From NCBI GenBank assembly GCA_049511115.1, contig JBEKYH010000218.1, positions 1 to 7,976 on the forward strand: DNA of 7,976 nt, in the 5' to 3' direction. How positions within the stretch are numbered: position 1 is the stretch's first letter; every line of letters begins with the position of its first letter. The notes under the pieces are model-generated. The model had not been told where the DNA came from, made no database searches, and saw nothing but the letters and a program-made list of their open reading frames with translations. Positions 1 through 6,215 of this stretch are shown one piece after another. The position numbers and the translations under genes are program-made. The stretch is from JBEKYH01 sp049511115. GTDB taxonomy: Bacteria > Planctomycetota > Phycisphaerae > Tepidisphaerales > Tepidisphaeraceae.

Positions 1-26
1 CCGGCGACGAACGCCGGGGCTTTTTC
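1..26 (+). terminator. Rho-independent terminator of an upstream gene
   Basis: A perfect 6-bp GC stem, CCGGCG (1-6) with CGCCGG (12-17), encloses a 5-nt loop and is followed by GG, C and a run of five T (21-25). This is the classical intrinsic terminator layout for a + strand transcript entering from the left. The stem may extend beyond the window edge, because GGGGCT could pair with bases not shown. The gene it ends is not visible. Confidence 0.75.
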
Positions 27-177
27 ATGGGCTTTTTTCCGGGGATCGACCTTCGGCCCGCTGTCCGAATACGGATTCTCGAGGAGGCGGCGCGCGGCAA
101 GGGGTATCGCGGATTGTCGGATTTTCTGCGCAGCGTGAGCTTGCAAAGCCCGCACTGATTCGATAATTGCGCCAGCT
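27..177. other. Intergenic region ahead of the hydrolase operon
   Basis: About 150 bp lie between the left-edge terminator and the first gene. I see no convincing gene here; the open frame on the - strand across it is a shadow of the hydrolase gene. The right end should hold the operon promoter. The rest shows no repeat or RNA structure that I can support. Confidence 0.5.
141..167 (+). promoter_or_regulatory. Possible sigma70-type promoter of the hydrolase operon
   Basis: TTGCAA at 141-146 and GATAAT at 162-167 (5 of 6 matches to TATAAT) are separated by 15 bp, which is shorter than the ideal 17. Transcription would then start around 173-175, only a few bases before the ATG at 178. No Shine-Dalgarno sequence is visible before that ATG, so a leaderless or near-leaderless mRNA would fit. 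The short spacer keeps confidence low. Confidence 0.35.
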
Positions 178-918
178 ATGCAATTCATCCCCAAAGATCA
201 GGATATCCGCGTGGACGACAGCGTAATGCGCCTCTACGTCGCCGCCCCGCGCGAGGCGGGCAAATATCCCGGCATTCTCCTCTATTCGGAAATCTTCCAG
301 CTCACCGGCCCGATCCGCCGCTCGGTCGAGCGCCTTGCCGGCCACGGCTTTGTCGTGGCCGCCCCGGAGATTTACCATCGTATTGAGCGGCCGGGCGTGG
401 TGATTCCCTATGACGACATCGGCCGCATGTGGGGGATGGAGGATGCGTACAAGACGGCCGTCGCGGAATTCGACGCCGACGCCAAAGCGACGCTGGATTT
501 TCTCAGCCGCCACCCGCAAGTCGCCGAGGGAAAACTCGGCAGCATGGGCTTTTGCATCGGCGGCCATCTCGCCTGGCGGGCGGCGCTGGACCCGCGCGTC
601 TCGGCCGCGGTCTGCTGCTATCCGACCGGCGTTCATAACGGCAAACTCGGCCACGACGCCGATGCCGGAACATTGGCGCGCCTCAACGAAATCAAAGCCG
701 AAATGCTCGTCGTCTTCGGCCAGACCGACCCTCACGTGCCGGCCGAGGGGCGCAAAACGCTAATCGAAGCGCTCGCTAACTCCAAGGTAACTCATACCGT
801 TCACATGGCCCCCGGCGAGCACGCCTTCATGCGCGACGAGGGAGCGCGCTATGATCCAGCGTCGGCCGACGACGTATGGAGCCGGGCGATTGCACTGTTT
901 CACCGCACTTTTTCCTGA
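178..918 (+). CDS. Dienelactone hydrolase family protein
   Basis: The 246-residue product has the length and layout of cytosolic dienelactone hydrolases, which are alpha/beta hydrolases with a cysteine nucleophile. Visible signature residues are Glu38 (SEIFQL), Cys126 in the nucleophile elbow GFCIGG, Asp184 in GQTDPHVP and His215 in GEHAFMRD. These match the Cys-Asp-His triad plus activating Glu known for this family. Carboxymethylenebutenolide is the classical substrate, but many members act on other esters or lactones. No ring-cleavage genes lie nearby, so the substrate is unknown. There is no signal peptide. The ATG at 178 lacks an obvious ribosome binding site and sits just after a possible -10 box; it was chosen because the N-terminal strand of the fold begins immediately after it. 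It is the first gene of a tight three-gene operon, with the DUF971 gene starting 12 nt after its stop. Confidence 0.9.
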   Translation: MQFIPKDQDIRVDDSVMRLYVAAPREAGKYPGILLYSEIFQLTGPIRRSVERLAGHGFVVAAPEIYHRIERPGVVIPYDDIGRMWGMEDAYKTAVAEFDADAKATLDFLSRHPQVAEGKLGSMGFCIGGHLAWRAALDPRVSAAVCCYPTGVHNGKLGHDADAGTLARLNEIKAEMLVVFGQTDPHVPAEGRKTLIEALANSKVTHTVHMAPGEHAFMRDEGARYDPASADDVWSRAIALFHRTFS

Positions 919-930
919 AGGCAGTTTTCC

Positions 931-1263
931 ATGAGCGACGGAGCCGGGCAAATCCTGCCGACAAAAATGACGCTCAAGCGCGACCAGGGCCTGGAAGTCA
1001 CCTGGGCCGACGGCAAAGTCTCTAATTACCCACTTGGATACCTGCGCTCGATGTGCCCCTGCGCCAGTTGCAAGGAGGTTCGCGGCTCAACGACGCAGAA
1101 AAAATCATCGCTGACAATCCTGCCGGGGAATTATGCGACGCCCCTCACGGTAACCGGCGTCGAAAAAATCGGCAGCTATGCGCTGCGCCTTGATTGGTCC
1201 GATCAGCACGGCAGCGGTATCTATTCGTTCCAGTACCTGCGCGAAATCATGCGTGAAAAGTAG
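931..1263 (+). CDS. DUF971 protein (gamma-butyrobetaine hydroxylase N-terminal-like)
   Basis: The 110-residue protein is a stand-alone DUF971 domain. It shows the opening LEVTWADGKVSNYPLGYLR (about 21-39), then CPCASC with Cys42, Cys44 and Cys47, and the closing LDWSDQHGSGIYSFQYLRE with His93 (about 87-105). In human gamma-butyrobetaine hydroxylase the equivalent N-terminal domain binds zinc through CxCxxC and a later His, so these four residues probably form a zinc site. The catalytic oxygenase domain of that enzyme is absent here, which is normal for bacterial DUF971 proteins; their role is not established, and a link with Fe-S or metal handling has been proposed from gene neighbourhoods. 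A GAAGG ribosome binding site (about 917-921) lies 9 nt before the ATG. Gaps of 12 nt on both sides indicate co-transcription with the hydrolase and the following unknown gene. Confidence 0.88.
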   Translation: MSDGAGQILPTKMTLKRDQGLEVTWADGKVSNYPLGYLRSMCPCASCKEVRGSTTQKKSSLTILPGNYATPLTVTGVEKIGSYALRLDWSDQHGSGIYSFQYLREIMREK

Positions 1264-1275
1264 GAGAGATCGCGC

Positions 1276-1875
1276 ATGCCGTTGATCGTGGATTATGCCG
1301 ATGTGCTCCAGCGCATGTCCGGCGAAGGGTTTCGTTGCAATTACCACCATAGCGGGGCGTTTGGATTCGGCCCGGGCGCCCAGGTCCTCATCCGCGGCTG
1401 GATTGGCCCGGATGACGCCACGATCCGGCCGGGACTGCTGCCATCCATCAGGAGGATTTCCCCGCCATTTGCGCCGCATCTGGCCGAAGCGTTATTGCGC
1501 GCGTGGCAAACATCTCTTCGCGGCGTCGCGTGGCTGATGCCGATGAGTCACTGGCATTTTGAATTGCACGACGGCAGCCGCGACTGGCTACCGGATCGGC
1601 TAGAGGAAATTGGTGTTGATCCCGCGGCATTGCGCGATCGAGCCGACGGAAGCGCATTGCAGTTCGCTCTGGATGAAAGCCCCGCCCTCTCGACGGTCAT
1701 CATCGCCCTGTTGGAAAACCTGAAGGTCAGCGATTTTCAGCTTGCCTTCCCAGGCCGGCCCGCGCTGTGCATGATCCATCATCACACCCAGCTTTGGTGG
1801 CAGACGACCGATGCGAAACTGATTCGGCACATCGACGCTGCTTTGCCCGCCGCGTTTACTGGCACGGCCCAATGA
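1276..1875 (+). CDS. Hypothetical protein, third gene of the hydrolase operon
   Basis: I do not recognise a family for this 199-residue protein. It begins 12 nt after the DUF971 stop with a good AGGAGA ribosome binding site 9 nt before the ATG, so translation is well supported. It has no signal peptide or membrane helix and looks like a mixed alpha/beta cytosolic protein. Notable parts are a His/Gly-rich segment (HHSGAFGFGPGA, 24-35), a Trp/His-rich strand (WLMPMSHWHFELHDG, 86-100), an acidic helical middle (about 105-150) and a CMIHHHTQLWWQT motif (165-177). The second half (LSTVIIALLENLKVSDFQLAFPG) reads like a helix followed by a strand. The clustered histidines could bind metal, but this is only a guess. 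The codon pattern resembles its neighbours. The last 20 bp overlap the tail of the convergent MOSC gene. Confidence 0.85.
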   Translation: MPLIVDYADVLQRMSGEGFRCNYHHSGAFGFGPGAQVLIRGWIGPDDATIRPGLLPSIRRISPPFAPHLAEALLRAWQTSLRGVAWLMPMSHWHFELHDGSRDWLPDRLEEIGVDPAALRDRADGSALQFALDESPALSTVIIALLENLKVSDFQLAFPGRPALCMIHHHTQLWWQTTDAKLIRHIDAALPAAFTGTAQ

Positions 1876-2704
1876 CCCTGATTTCATCGCCGAGATGAAT
1901 TTGCCTTCCCGCCGCCCCGGGGGCAAGGAGTGTGTTGATCGCCAGGCGGTAAAAGTGATCGAACCGCGATCGCTCCGCCCAATCGGGCAGCGTTGCCTCT
2001 CGGCGGGCCATGAAGGTCTTGGTGAAATCGGGGTATCCCTCGCCGGTCAGGTGATCGCGCGGCGGCACCACGCAGCGGCGACAGGGGTTGTTGCCGTGGA
2101 AGACAACCTCGCCGACCTGGAAGGCCACGCGCTCGGGCTTGGGGCCAAACAGGCGATCTTCCCAAAAGGGCGGCACGCCGCCGATTTCGACATTGGAACG
2201 GAACCTCGCCCGCATCTGCTCGGTGGTCGTGCCGGGGAACCACGAGGCGACTTCCTCCAAGGTGGCCGTGCTGATAACGGTCGGGCCCGGCGCTTCGGGA
2301 TCGTCGGGAAATCCGGCCGCGGGGTCTTCCTTAAAAGTCACTGGGAATTTGAAGTAATCGCTGAGCCACGCCTCGAGTTCGGCGCGCTGCTGGTCCACGT
2401 GCCACATCCCGCCGGCGGAGCCCTGCCCTGTGGATAATCTGAGCATGCGCCGCGCGAGGTCAAAATCAGATCGGAGATGGTGCACCAGCGCGTGGCGTTT
2501 GCCGTTCACGTATTTTCCGGCGGCGTCAAAAATCGCGAACGAGCGATCCCCCTCCAGCCCGCCGCTGGGGAGGAGCCGCGCCGACGTAACGGCGACGGCA
2601 TCAAGGCTCTTGATGGGATAAACATAAATTCCGGCCAGCCGCCCCACCGAGACCTCCGTCGGTTCGACCGGCCGATTGTAGCGGATTGTGGTTGCCAGGG
2701 TCAT
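1856..2704 (-). CDS. MOSC domain protein with MOSC N-terminal beta-barrel domain (YcbX/mARC type)
   Basis: The 282-residue product has the two-domain layout of the YcbX/mARC group. An N-terminal barrel starts with GRLAGIYVYPIKSL (21-34) and LEGDRSFAIFD (50-60). A C-terminal MOSC domain runs from about 140 to 279 with FRSNVEIGGVPPFWEDRL (168-185), NPCRRCVVPPRD (206-217) and GRQIHLGDEIRVI (266-278). In mARC and YcbX a conserved MOSC cysteine ligates the molybdenum cofactor; Cys208 or Cys211 is the candidate here. Those proteins reduce N-hydroxylated compounds using electrons from a separate partner, and no such partner is encoded nearby. No ferredoxin domain is fused at the C-terminus. The ATG at 2704 has only a modest AGGA about 12 nt upstream. 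A paralogous MOSC gene lies 155 bp upstream on the same strand. The 3' end overlaps the convergent unknown gene by 20 bp. Confidence 0.88.
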   Translation of the reverse strand: MTLATTIRYNRPVEPTEVSVGRLAGIYVYPIKSLDAVAVTSARLLPSGGLEGDRSFAIFDAAGKYVNGKRHALVHHLRSDFDLARRMLRLSTGQGSAGGMWHVDQQRAELEAWLSDYFKFPVTFKEDPAAGFPDDPEAPGPTVISTATLEEVASWFPGTTTEQMRARFRSNVEIGGVPPFWEDRLFGPKPERVAFQVGEVVFHGNNPCRRCVVPPRDHLTGEGYPDFTKTFMARREATLPDWAERSRFDHFYRLAINTLLAPGAAGRQIHLGDEIRVIGPCQ

Positions 2705-2753
2705 GGGGATAAATCATCCTGGTTAGTGAACTTCCGGGTGCGGCGCCCATTCG

Positions 2754-2799
2754 CCCTTACCCCCTCTCCCCGTACCCAGGGAGAGGGCTGGGGTGAGGG
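2754..2799. repeat. C/G-rich inverted repeat between the two MOSC genes
   Basis: The left arm CCCTTACCCCCTCTCCC (2754-2770) pairs with the right arm GGGAGAGGG (2779-2787) plus GGGTGAGGG (2791-2799) around an 8-nt loop. There is one short bulge and one G-T type mismatch. It lies in the 155-bp gap between the two MOSC genes. The CCCTCACCCC...GGGAGAGGG pattern resembles short hairpin repeats that recur between genes in many environmental bacteria. No T-run of terminator quality follows on the - strand, so it is better called a repeat than a terminator, although it could still stabilise or end the upstream transcript. Confidence 0.7.
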
Positions 2800-2859
2800 T
2801 TCTTCTGCATTCGCCGCAGTCCCGCGATACTCAAAGCGTTGCGCGCATTTATTACGGCG

Positions 2860-3678
2860 TCAGTTCAGCGTGACCGAATCGCCGATATGAACGGTTCCTC
2901 CCTGCACGACCGATGCATATACGCCGATGCGAACCTCATTGTGTTTCGCCGCCGTTTTGAGAATTCCCGGGTCTTTGGGCAGGTCTCCCTGGGCCAGCGT
3001 GGTCATCACGCAGCGCCCGCAAGGCATGGTAATCTGTATCTTGACCTGGTCGCCAATCGACAGGGTCTTGCCGACCCAGTCGTTTTCGACAAAGCCGCTC
3101 TGGCCGGGCGTGGAGACGATGAGATTAGGCCGGAAGCGGCGCGGCTCAAATCGCCCGGCGGGGTAAAGCTCGCGGTACTTGTCGATCGTGGAGGTGGTCA
3201 AAACGTGCAGCACCGCCAGGTCGAAAAATGTACCCGGCGGCATGGCCTCCTCCGTGACGTGATCTCGATGAGCCAGGCCGTCGATGTCGGGCCAGTATTC
3301 CTCGAGTTGCGCGTCCGGAGGGGCGGCGGAAAGAAGCGTAACCGGCCGCCCCAAAGCGGCCGAAAGCGTCGGGGCGAACTGTGTCGTCCCGCTGACCGCG
3401 GTCTCGCCGTGCGGTAACGTCACCCGCACCGGCGGAAGCGCCGGCTCCATTTCCGGCGGGCTGACGAACGCCGCCCGGTAGCTGAAAAGATTCGGCCACT
3501 TGCGCGGGTTCTTCGCGCTCACCACCTTTTTGGTTTCGACGTCGGCCAGGGCATACGCTCGATCGCCGAACAGGCCGCGGGAGGTCACCTGGGCCGCGTT
3601 AAGCTCCTCTCCCATCATGGATTTCACTGGATAACGATAAAGACTGGACAGTACGCCGGCTTGCGCGAAGGCGGACAT
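2860..3678 (-). CDS. Second MOSC domain protein (YcbX/mARC type)
   Basis: The 272-residue product has an N-terminal MOSC barrel (GVLSSLYRYPVKSMMGEEL, 8-26; GLFGDRAYALAD, 35-46). A MOSC domain follows from about 150, with FDLAVLHVLTT (152-162), GRFEPRRFRPNLIV (175-188), TMPCGRCVMTTLAQG (217-231) and VHIGDSVTLN at the end. Cys220 or Cys223 is the likely molybdenum-cofactor ligand by analogy with mARC/YcbX. It differs clearly from the neighbouring MOSC protein, with different inserts and a different surrounding of the cysteine pair, so it is an old paralogue and not a recent duplication. An in-frame ATG exists 16 codons upstream, at 3726. The start at 3678 was preferred because GAGGAG sits 6 nt before it and the conserved domain begins a few residues later. 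Likely role: reductive handling of N-oxygenated or other molybdenum-enzyme substrates, substrate unknown. Confidence 0.88.
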   Translation of the reverse strand: MSAFAQAGVLSSLYRYPVKSMMGEELNAAQVTSRGLFGDRAYALADVETKKVVSAKNPRKWPNLFSYRAAFVSPPEMEPALPPVRVTLPHGETAVSGTTQFAPTLSAALGRPVTLLSAAPPDAQLEEYWPDIDGLAHRDHVTEEAMPPGTFFDLAVLHVLTTSTIDKYRELYPAGRFEPRRFRPNLIVSTPGQSGFVENDWVGKTLSIGDQVKIQITMPCGRCVMTTLAQGDLPKDPGILKTAAKHNEVRIGVYASVVQGGTVHIGDSVTLN

Positions 3679-3684
3679 ACGATG

Positions 3685-3690
3685 CTCCTC
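3685..3690 (-). promoter_or_regulatory. Ribosome binding site deciding the MOSC start
   Basis: GAGGAG on the - strand lies 6 nt before the ATG at 3678. It favours this ATG over the in-frame ATG at 3726, which has no comparable site. Confidence 0.7.
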
Positions 3691-3768
3691 ATGCTTGAAT
3701 AACCTCTGCGAAGGATTGCCCCTCACAGGGCGTGGTGAATTTCGTTGGCCGGCCCCTTACTTGCCCCC

Positions 3769-3804
3769 GCCGGGCACGCCCGTGTGTGGCGTGGCGTGCC
3801 CGGC
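3769..3804. terminator. Perfect 12-bp hairpin downstream of the permease gene
   Basis: GCCGGGCACGCC (3769-3780) and GGCGTGCCCGGC (3793-3804) form a perfect 12-bp GC-rich stem with a 12-nt loop. It begins 42 nt after the permease stop codon on the - strand and lies before the MOSC gene. No T-run follows on either strand, so it is not a canonical intrinsic terminator. It could stabilise the 3' end of the permease mRNA or help rho-dependent ending. Confidence 0.55.
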
Positions 3805-3846
3805 TGATCATGGGGATCGTCAAGGAGGTCCGATTTTCTTACCCGA

Positions 3847-5361
3847 TTAGTTCACAGCCGGCATACCCGAGGGCGGCAAGGTCGCATCGGGCATGGCCGC
3901 GGGCATCACCGACTTTTCATCAAGCACTTTGCGGATCGATTCAATTTCCGTATTGCTGCGGCTGCGCTTCAGCACCAGGATGATTCCAATCACCAGATAG
4001 GCGCCGAAGATGTACGGCTGCACGTTCGCGGGGAACGGCGGCACCGGATAGACCAGCCCGACGATCGGCACGATCAACAGCAGCTCAGCCATCACGCAAA
4101 CCACCACGTGCCAGGCTTTCAGCTCGCCGATCTTCTTGAGGTAGAAGGGCGTCGCCAGGGAGATCAGCACGTAGGCGCCGCTGAATCCCATTGCTCCGAA
4201 CAGTCCGGCCGCGTTGAACGCGTCAAAGGGAATGGTGATCCCATCATGCTGCCAGCCGCCGGCATAGGAAATCAACATGAACGCGCTGGGTATAATGAAC
4301 TGGATCACGGCGAAAACTGTCAGCGCGACGTGTGGCGTGAGGTTATGCTTATGGCTGCTCCCGACGGAAATTGGGAAAATGCCATAGCGGGCCATTGAGA
4401 AAATGATTCTCGATCCGGCGTTCAGGCAGGACATGGCCAGGGCGAAGAAGCTGGTCATGGCCCCGACTTCGATCACCACGCCCATCCACTTCATGCCCAG
4501 GTTTTCGCTCAGGGTCGTAAGCGGAGCGGTAAGGTTGTCAAGCGTCGGGTTGTTGTTGGCCAGGGCATGCGTTTCGACATAGGTGATGAAAACAAAGAAC
4601 GCGCCGGTAATCAGCAGGCTGGCGATGACCGCGCGGGGGATCGTGATCAGCGGCTTCTTGGCCTCTTCGCCGAAGGCCGTTGCGCATTCAAAACCGACCA
4701 GGCTGAAGATCGCCACGACCACACCCAGGCCGATGTCGCCCAGACCGTGGCCCTGGGTCGGATGAAGCTGGGAACTATCGATAAAGCCTGTCTTGCCGAG
4801 CGCCACGCAAGCGAGGATCATGATGAAAAAGACGGAAATGCCCTCGAAAAACAGCATCAGGAGGGTTGAGAAGGTGATGTCCTTGTAGGCCAGGAACCAG
4901 GAACTAAACACGCAGATCGCGAACAACGTGATCCACGGATGGGAGAGATACCCGGTTGCCCCCGCCTGCGTGAGCAGCATCGATGCGAAGTGGGTAAACC
5001 CGGTGACGCCGGCAATTCCGATGAACATGTAGGCAAAAATCAGGCACCACCCTGAAACGCCGCCGGCCTTGGGACCCAGGCCCTTGACGGTGTATTCATA
5101 CATGCTGCCGGCCGAGGTGTAGCGTTTGGCAAACTGGTTCAGGCTGATGGCCACGAACAACAGCATGATGGTGCCGAAGAGGTAGCACAGCCATCCGGCC
5201 GAGCCGGCGGTGCCGAACATCAGCGGGACGATCAACGCGGCCGTCATGCTGGGCGAGATCAGCGCGACGGCTTGCGCCGACACCTCCCAGAAATTCAGTG
5301 CGTTGTGCTTTAACTTGGTGTGTGTGTTGCGAACTGTGTGCGCATAATCCACTTCAGCCAT
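3847..5361 (-). CDS. APC superfamily amino acid/polyamine permease
   Basis: The 504-residue integral membrane protein has about twelve hydrophobic segments and the layout of amino acid-polyamine-organocation permeases. TM1 contains SAQAVALISPSMTAALIVPL (28-47). The loop after TM2 has the family pattern RYTSAGSMYEY (80-90). TM6 to loop 6-7 reads SLVGFECATAFGEEAKKP (220-237) followed by ITIPRAV. TM8 has SCLNAGSRIIFSMARYGIFP (311-330). The N-terminus (1-25) and the C-terminal tail (about 466-504) are hydrophilic and probably cytoplasmic. It should import an amino acid or related amine by ion symport or exchange; the substrate cannot be read from the sequence. The start at 5361 is preferred over a TTG nine codons upstream because AAGGAG lies 6 nt before it. 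An XRE-cupin regulator gene lies directly upstream on the same strand, and a palindrome shared with that gene's promoter sits in the 157-bp gap. Confidence 0.93.
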   Translation of the reverse strand: MAEVDYAHTVRNTHTKLKHNALNFWEVSAQAVALISPSMTAALIVPLMFGTAGSAGWLCYLFGTIMLLFVAISLNQFAKRYTSAGSMYEYTVKGLGPKAGGVSGWCLIFAYMFIGIAGVTGFTHFASMLLTQAGATGYLSHPWITLFAICVFSSWFLAYKDITFSTLLMLFFEGISVFFIMILACVALGKTGFIDSSQLHPTQGHGLGDIGLGVVVAIFSLVGFECATAFGEEAKKPLITIPRAVIASLLITGAFFVFITYVETHALANNNPTLDNLTAPLTTLSENLGMKWMGVVIEVGAMTSFFALAMSCLNAGSRIIFSMARYGIFPISVGSSHKHNLTPHVALTVFAVIQFIIPSAFMLISYAGGWQHDGITIPFDAFNAAGLFGAMGFSGAYVLISLATPFYLKKIGELKAWHVVVCVMAELLLIVPIVGLVYPVPPFPANVQPYIFGAYLVIGIILVLKRSRSNTEIESIRKVLDEKSVMPAAMPDATLPPSGMPAVN

Positions 5362-5367
5362 GGCGGA

Positions 5368-5373
5368 CTCCTT
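5368..5373 (-). promoter_or_regulatory. Ribosome binding site of the permease
   Basis: AAGGAG on the - strand is spaced 6 nt from the ATG at 5361. It fixes that start against the upstream in-frame TTG at 5388. Confidence 0.8.
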
Positions 5374-5447
5374 GAGATAAGCCTCCAAATGGGAAACCAG
5401 GAAGCGCGCCGTGGTTCGTCGGCTTTGCGCAATGCACCGGGAGACAA

Positions 5448-5464
5448 GTTGCCGCTAGGGCAAC
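5448..5464. promoter_or_regulatory. Putative operator palindrome upstream of the permease
   Basis: GTTGCC (5448-5453), a 5-bp spacer and GGCAAC (5459-5464) form a perfect 6+6 palindrome in the gap between the regulator and permease genes, 86 bp before the permease ATG. The same GTTGCC-N5-GGCAA core recurs at the promoter of the adjacent XRE-cupin regulator. Over 21 aligned bases (5446-5466 against 6198-6218) 16 are identical. The spacing of about one and a half helical turns suits a dimeric helix-turn-helix protein. I could not find a convincing -35/-10 pair around it. Confidence 0.6.
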
Positions 5465-5518
5465 AATCCCCGGCCCCGTGTTCACTCCTCCCGCCCGCTT
5501 TGACCAAGACCTACTTAC

Positions 5519-6178
5519 CTAAACGATCGCCCGCCGCTCATGAAACTGCCCCTTGCGGGGCTGCCGCGCCGGGGCATTGCCCGCTCGGCGCTGCTGCGCT
5601 GCCGGTTCCGGCAGGGGGCAGGCGACCAATATCAGTTCCGCGTCTTTTCCGCCCAGGGCGCTGAGCCGATGGGGCAGGCGCGAGTCAAAATGCGCTGAAT
5701 CGCCGGGGGCGAGGTCATACGTCTTGCCGGCCAGGTGAATGCACAGCTTGCCGGCCAGGACGTAAACCCATTCTTCTCCCTCGTGCTGAAACATCTCATC
5801 GCCGCGGCGCTGTGCCGAAACGGTCAATCGCATCGGCTCCAGATTGCTGAATCGGCTCTTGCTTGACAGCGGCAAATAGCTCAGCCCGTCGCTTTGCACC
5901 GGCCGCGCCGAGTGGCCTCGCACAATGACGCACGGGTCGGTATTTTCGTCGGAGCGTTCAAACAGATCACCCAGCGAAACACCGTACGTCCGGGCCAGCG
6001 TCAGCACCACCGCGATGGAAGGCTGGCGATCGCCCGCCTCAAGCCGCGAAAGAAACGGCTTGGAAAGCCCCGTCCTTTCGGCCAATTCTTCCAAAGTCCA
6101 CCCGCGACTCGAGCGTAGGTCTTTAAGCCTCACGCCGAAGTCCGCGAGCTGCGCTTCGATCAGTTCGTTTTCCTCCAT
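5519..6178 (-). CDS. XRE-family transcriptional regulator with C-terminal cupin domain
   Basis: The 219-residue product combines an N-terminal XRE helix-turn-helix (about 15-73: GVRLKDLRSSRGWTLEELAE, then TGLSKPFLSRLEAGDRQPS) with a C-terminal cupin_2 sensor barrel (about 113-185: MFQHEGEEWVYVLAGKL, then YDLAPGDSAHFDSRLPHRL). This is the architecture of PuuR-like regulators, which often control amino acid or polyamine uptake and catabolism and respond to a small ligand in the cupin. The first histidine of the classical HxH cupin motif appears to be Gln131 before His132, so metal binding is doubtful. The tail after 190 is Arg/Ala/Gln-rich and probably disordered. The frame stays open 34 codons upstream, but that stretch translates an intergenic repeat. 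The ATG at 6178 was chosen because a promoter and palindrome lie directly before it. The permease downstream is the likely target. Confidence 0.9.
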   Translation of the reverse strand: MEENELIEAQLADFGVRLKDLRSSRGWTLEELAERTGLSKPFLSRLEAGDRQPSIAVVLTLARTYGVSLGDLFERSDENTDPCVIVRGHSARPVQSDGLSYLPLSSKSRFSNLEPMRLTVSAQRRGDEMFQHEGEEWVYVLAGKLCIHLAGKTYDLAPGDSAHFDSRLPHRLSALGGKDAELILVACPLPEPAAQQRRAGNAPARQPRKGQFHERRAIV

Positions 6179-6187
6179 GGTTGCCAC

Positions 6188-6215
6188 ATTGTAACAAAGT
6201 TTGCCTGTAAGGCAA
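6188..6215 (-). promoter_or_regulatory. Predicted promoter of the regulator gene, near-leaderless
   Basis: On the - strand, TTGCCT (6210-6215, 4 of 6 to the -35 consensus) and TACAAT (6188-6193, 5 of 6 to the -10 consensus) are separated by 16 bp. Transcription would begin near 6181, within a few bases of the ATG at 6178. No Shine-Dalgarno sequence is present, which agrees with a leaderless mRNA. The operator-like palindrome covers the -35 box. Confidence 0.6.
6201..6215. promoter_or_regulatory. Putative autoregulatory operator at the regulator promoter
   Basis: TTGCC (6201-6205), TGTAA and GGCAA (6211-6215) form a perfect 5+5 palindrome. On one side it extends to GGCAAC (6211-6216). It overlaps the predicted -35 box, so binding would block RNA polymerase. 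A third half-site GTTGCC (6180-6185) lies at the predicted transcription start. The core and spacer length match the palindrome in front of the permease gene (5448-5464). Confidence 0.6.

Noticed and set aside
25..735. Long - strand open frame over the hydrolase gene
   Set aside because: It is the antisense shadow of a clear dienelactone hydrolase, its translation is Arg/Ala-rich and has no recognisable domain.
1895..2437. 180-residue + strand open frame over the first MOSC gene
   Set aside because: Antisense shadow in GC-rich DNA; the - strand frame encodes a clear MOSC protein.
1994..2699. Further GTTGCC hexamers inside the MOSC gene (near 1992, 2089 and 2691)
   Set aside because: They lack the facing GGCAAC arm at 5 bp and lie in coding sequence, so they are not operators of the same kind.
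2839..3417. 192-residue + strand open frame over the second MOSC gene
   Set aside because: Low-complexity Arg/Gly-rich shadow, whereas the opposite strand has conserved MOSC motifs and a good ribosome binding site.
5362..5388. Upstream TTG start for the permease
   Set aside because: It would overlap the AAGGAG site that serves the ATG at 5361 and has no better site of its own.
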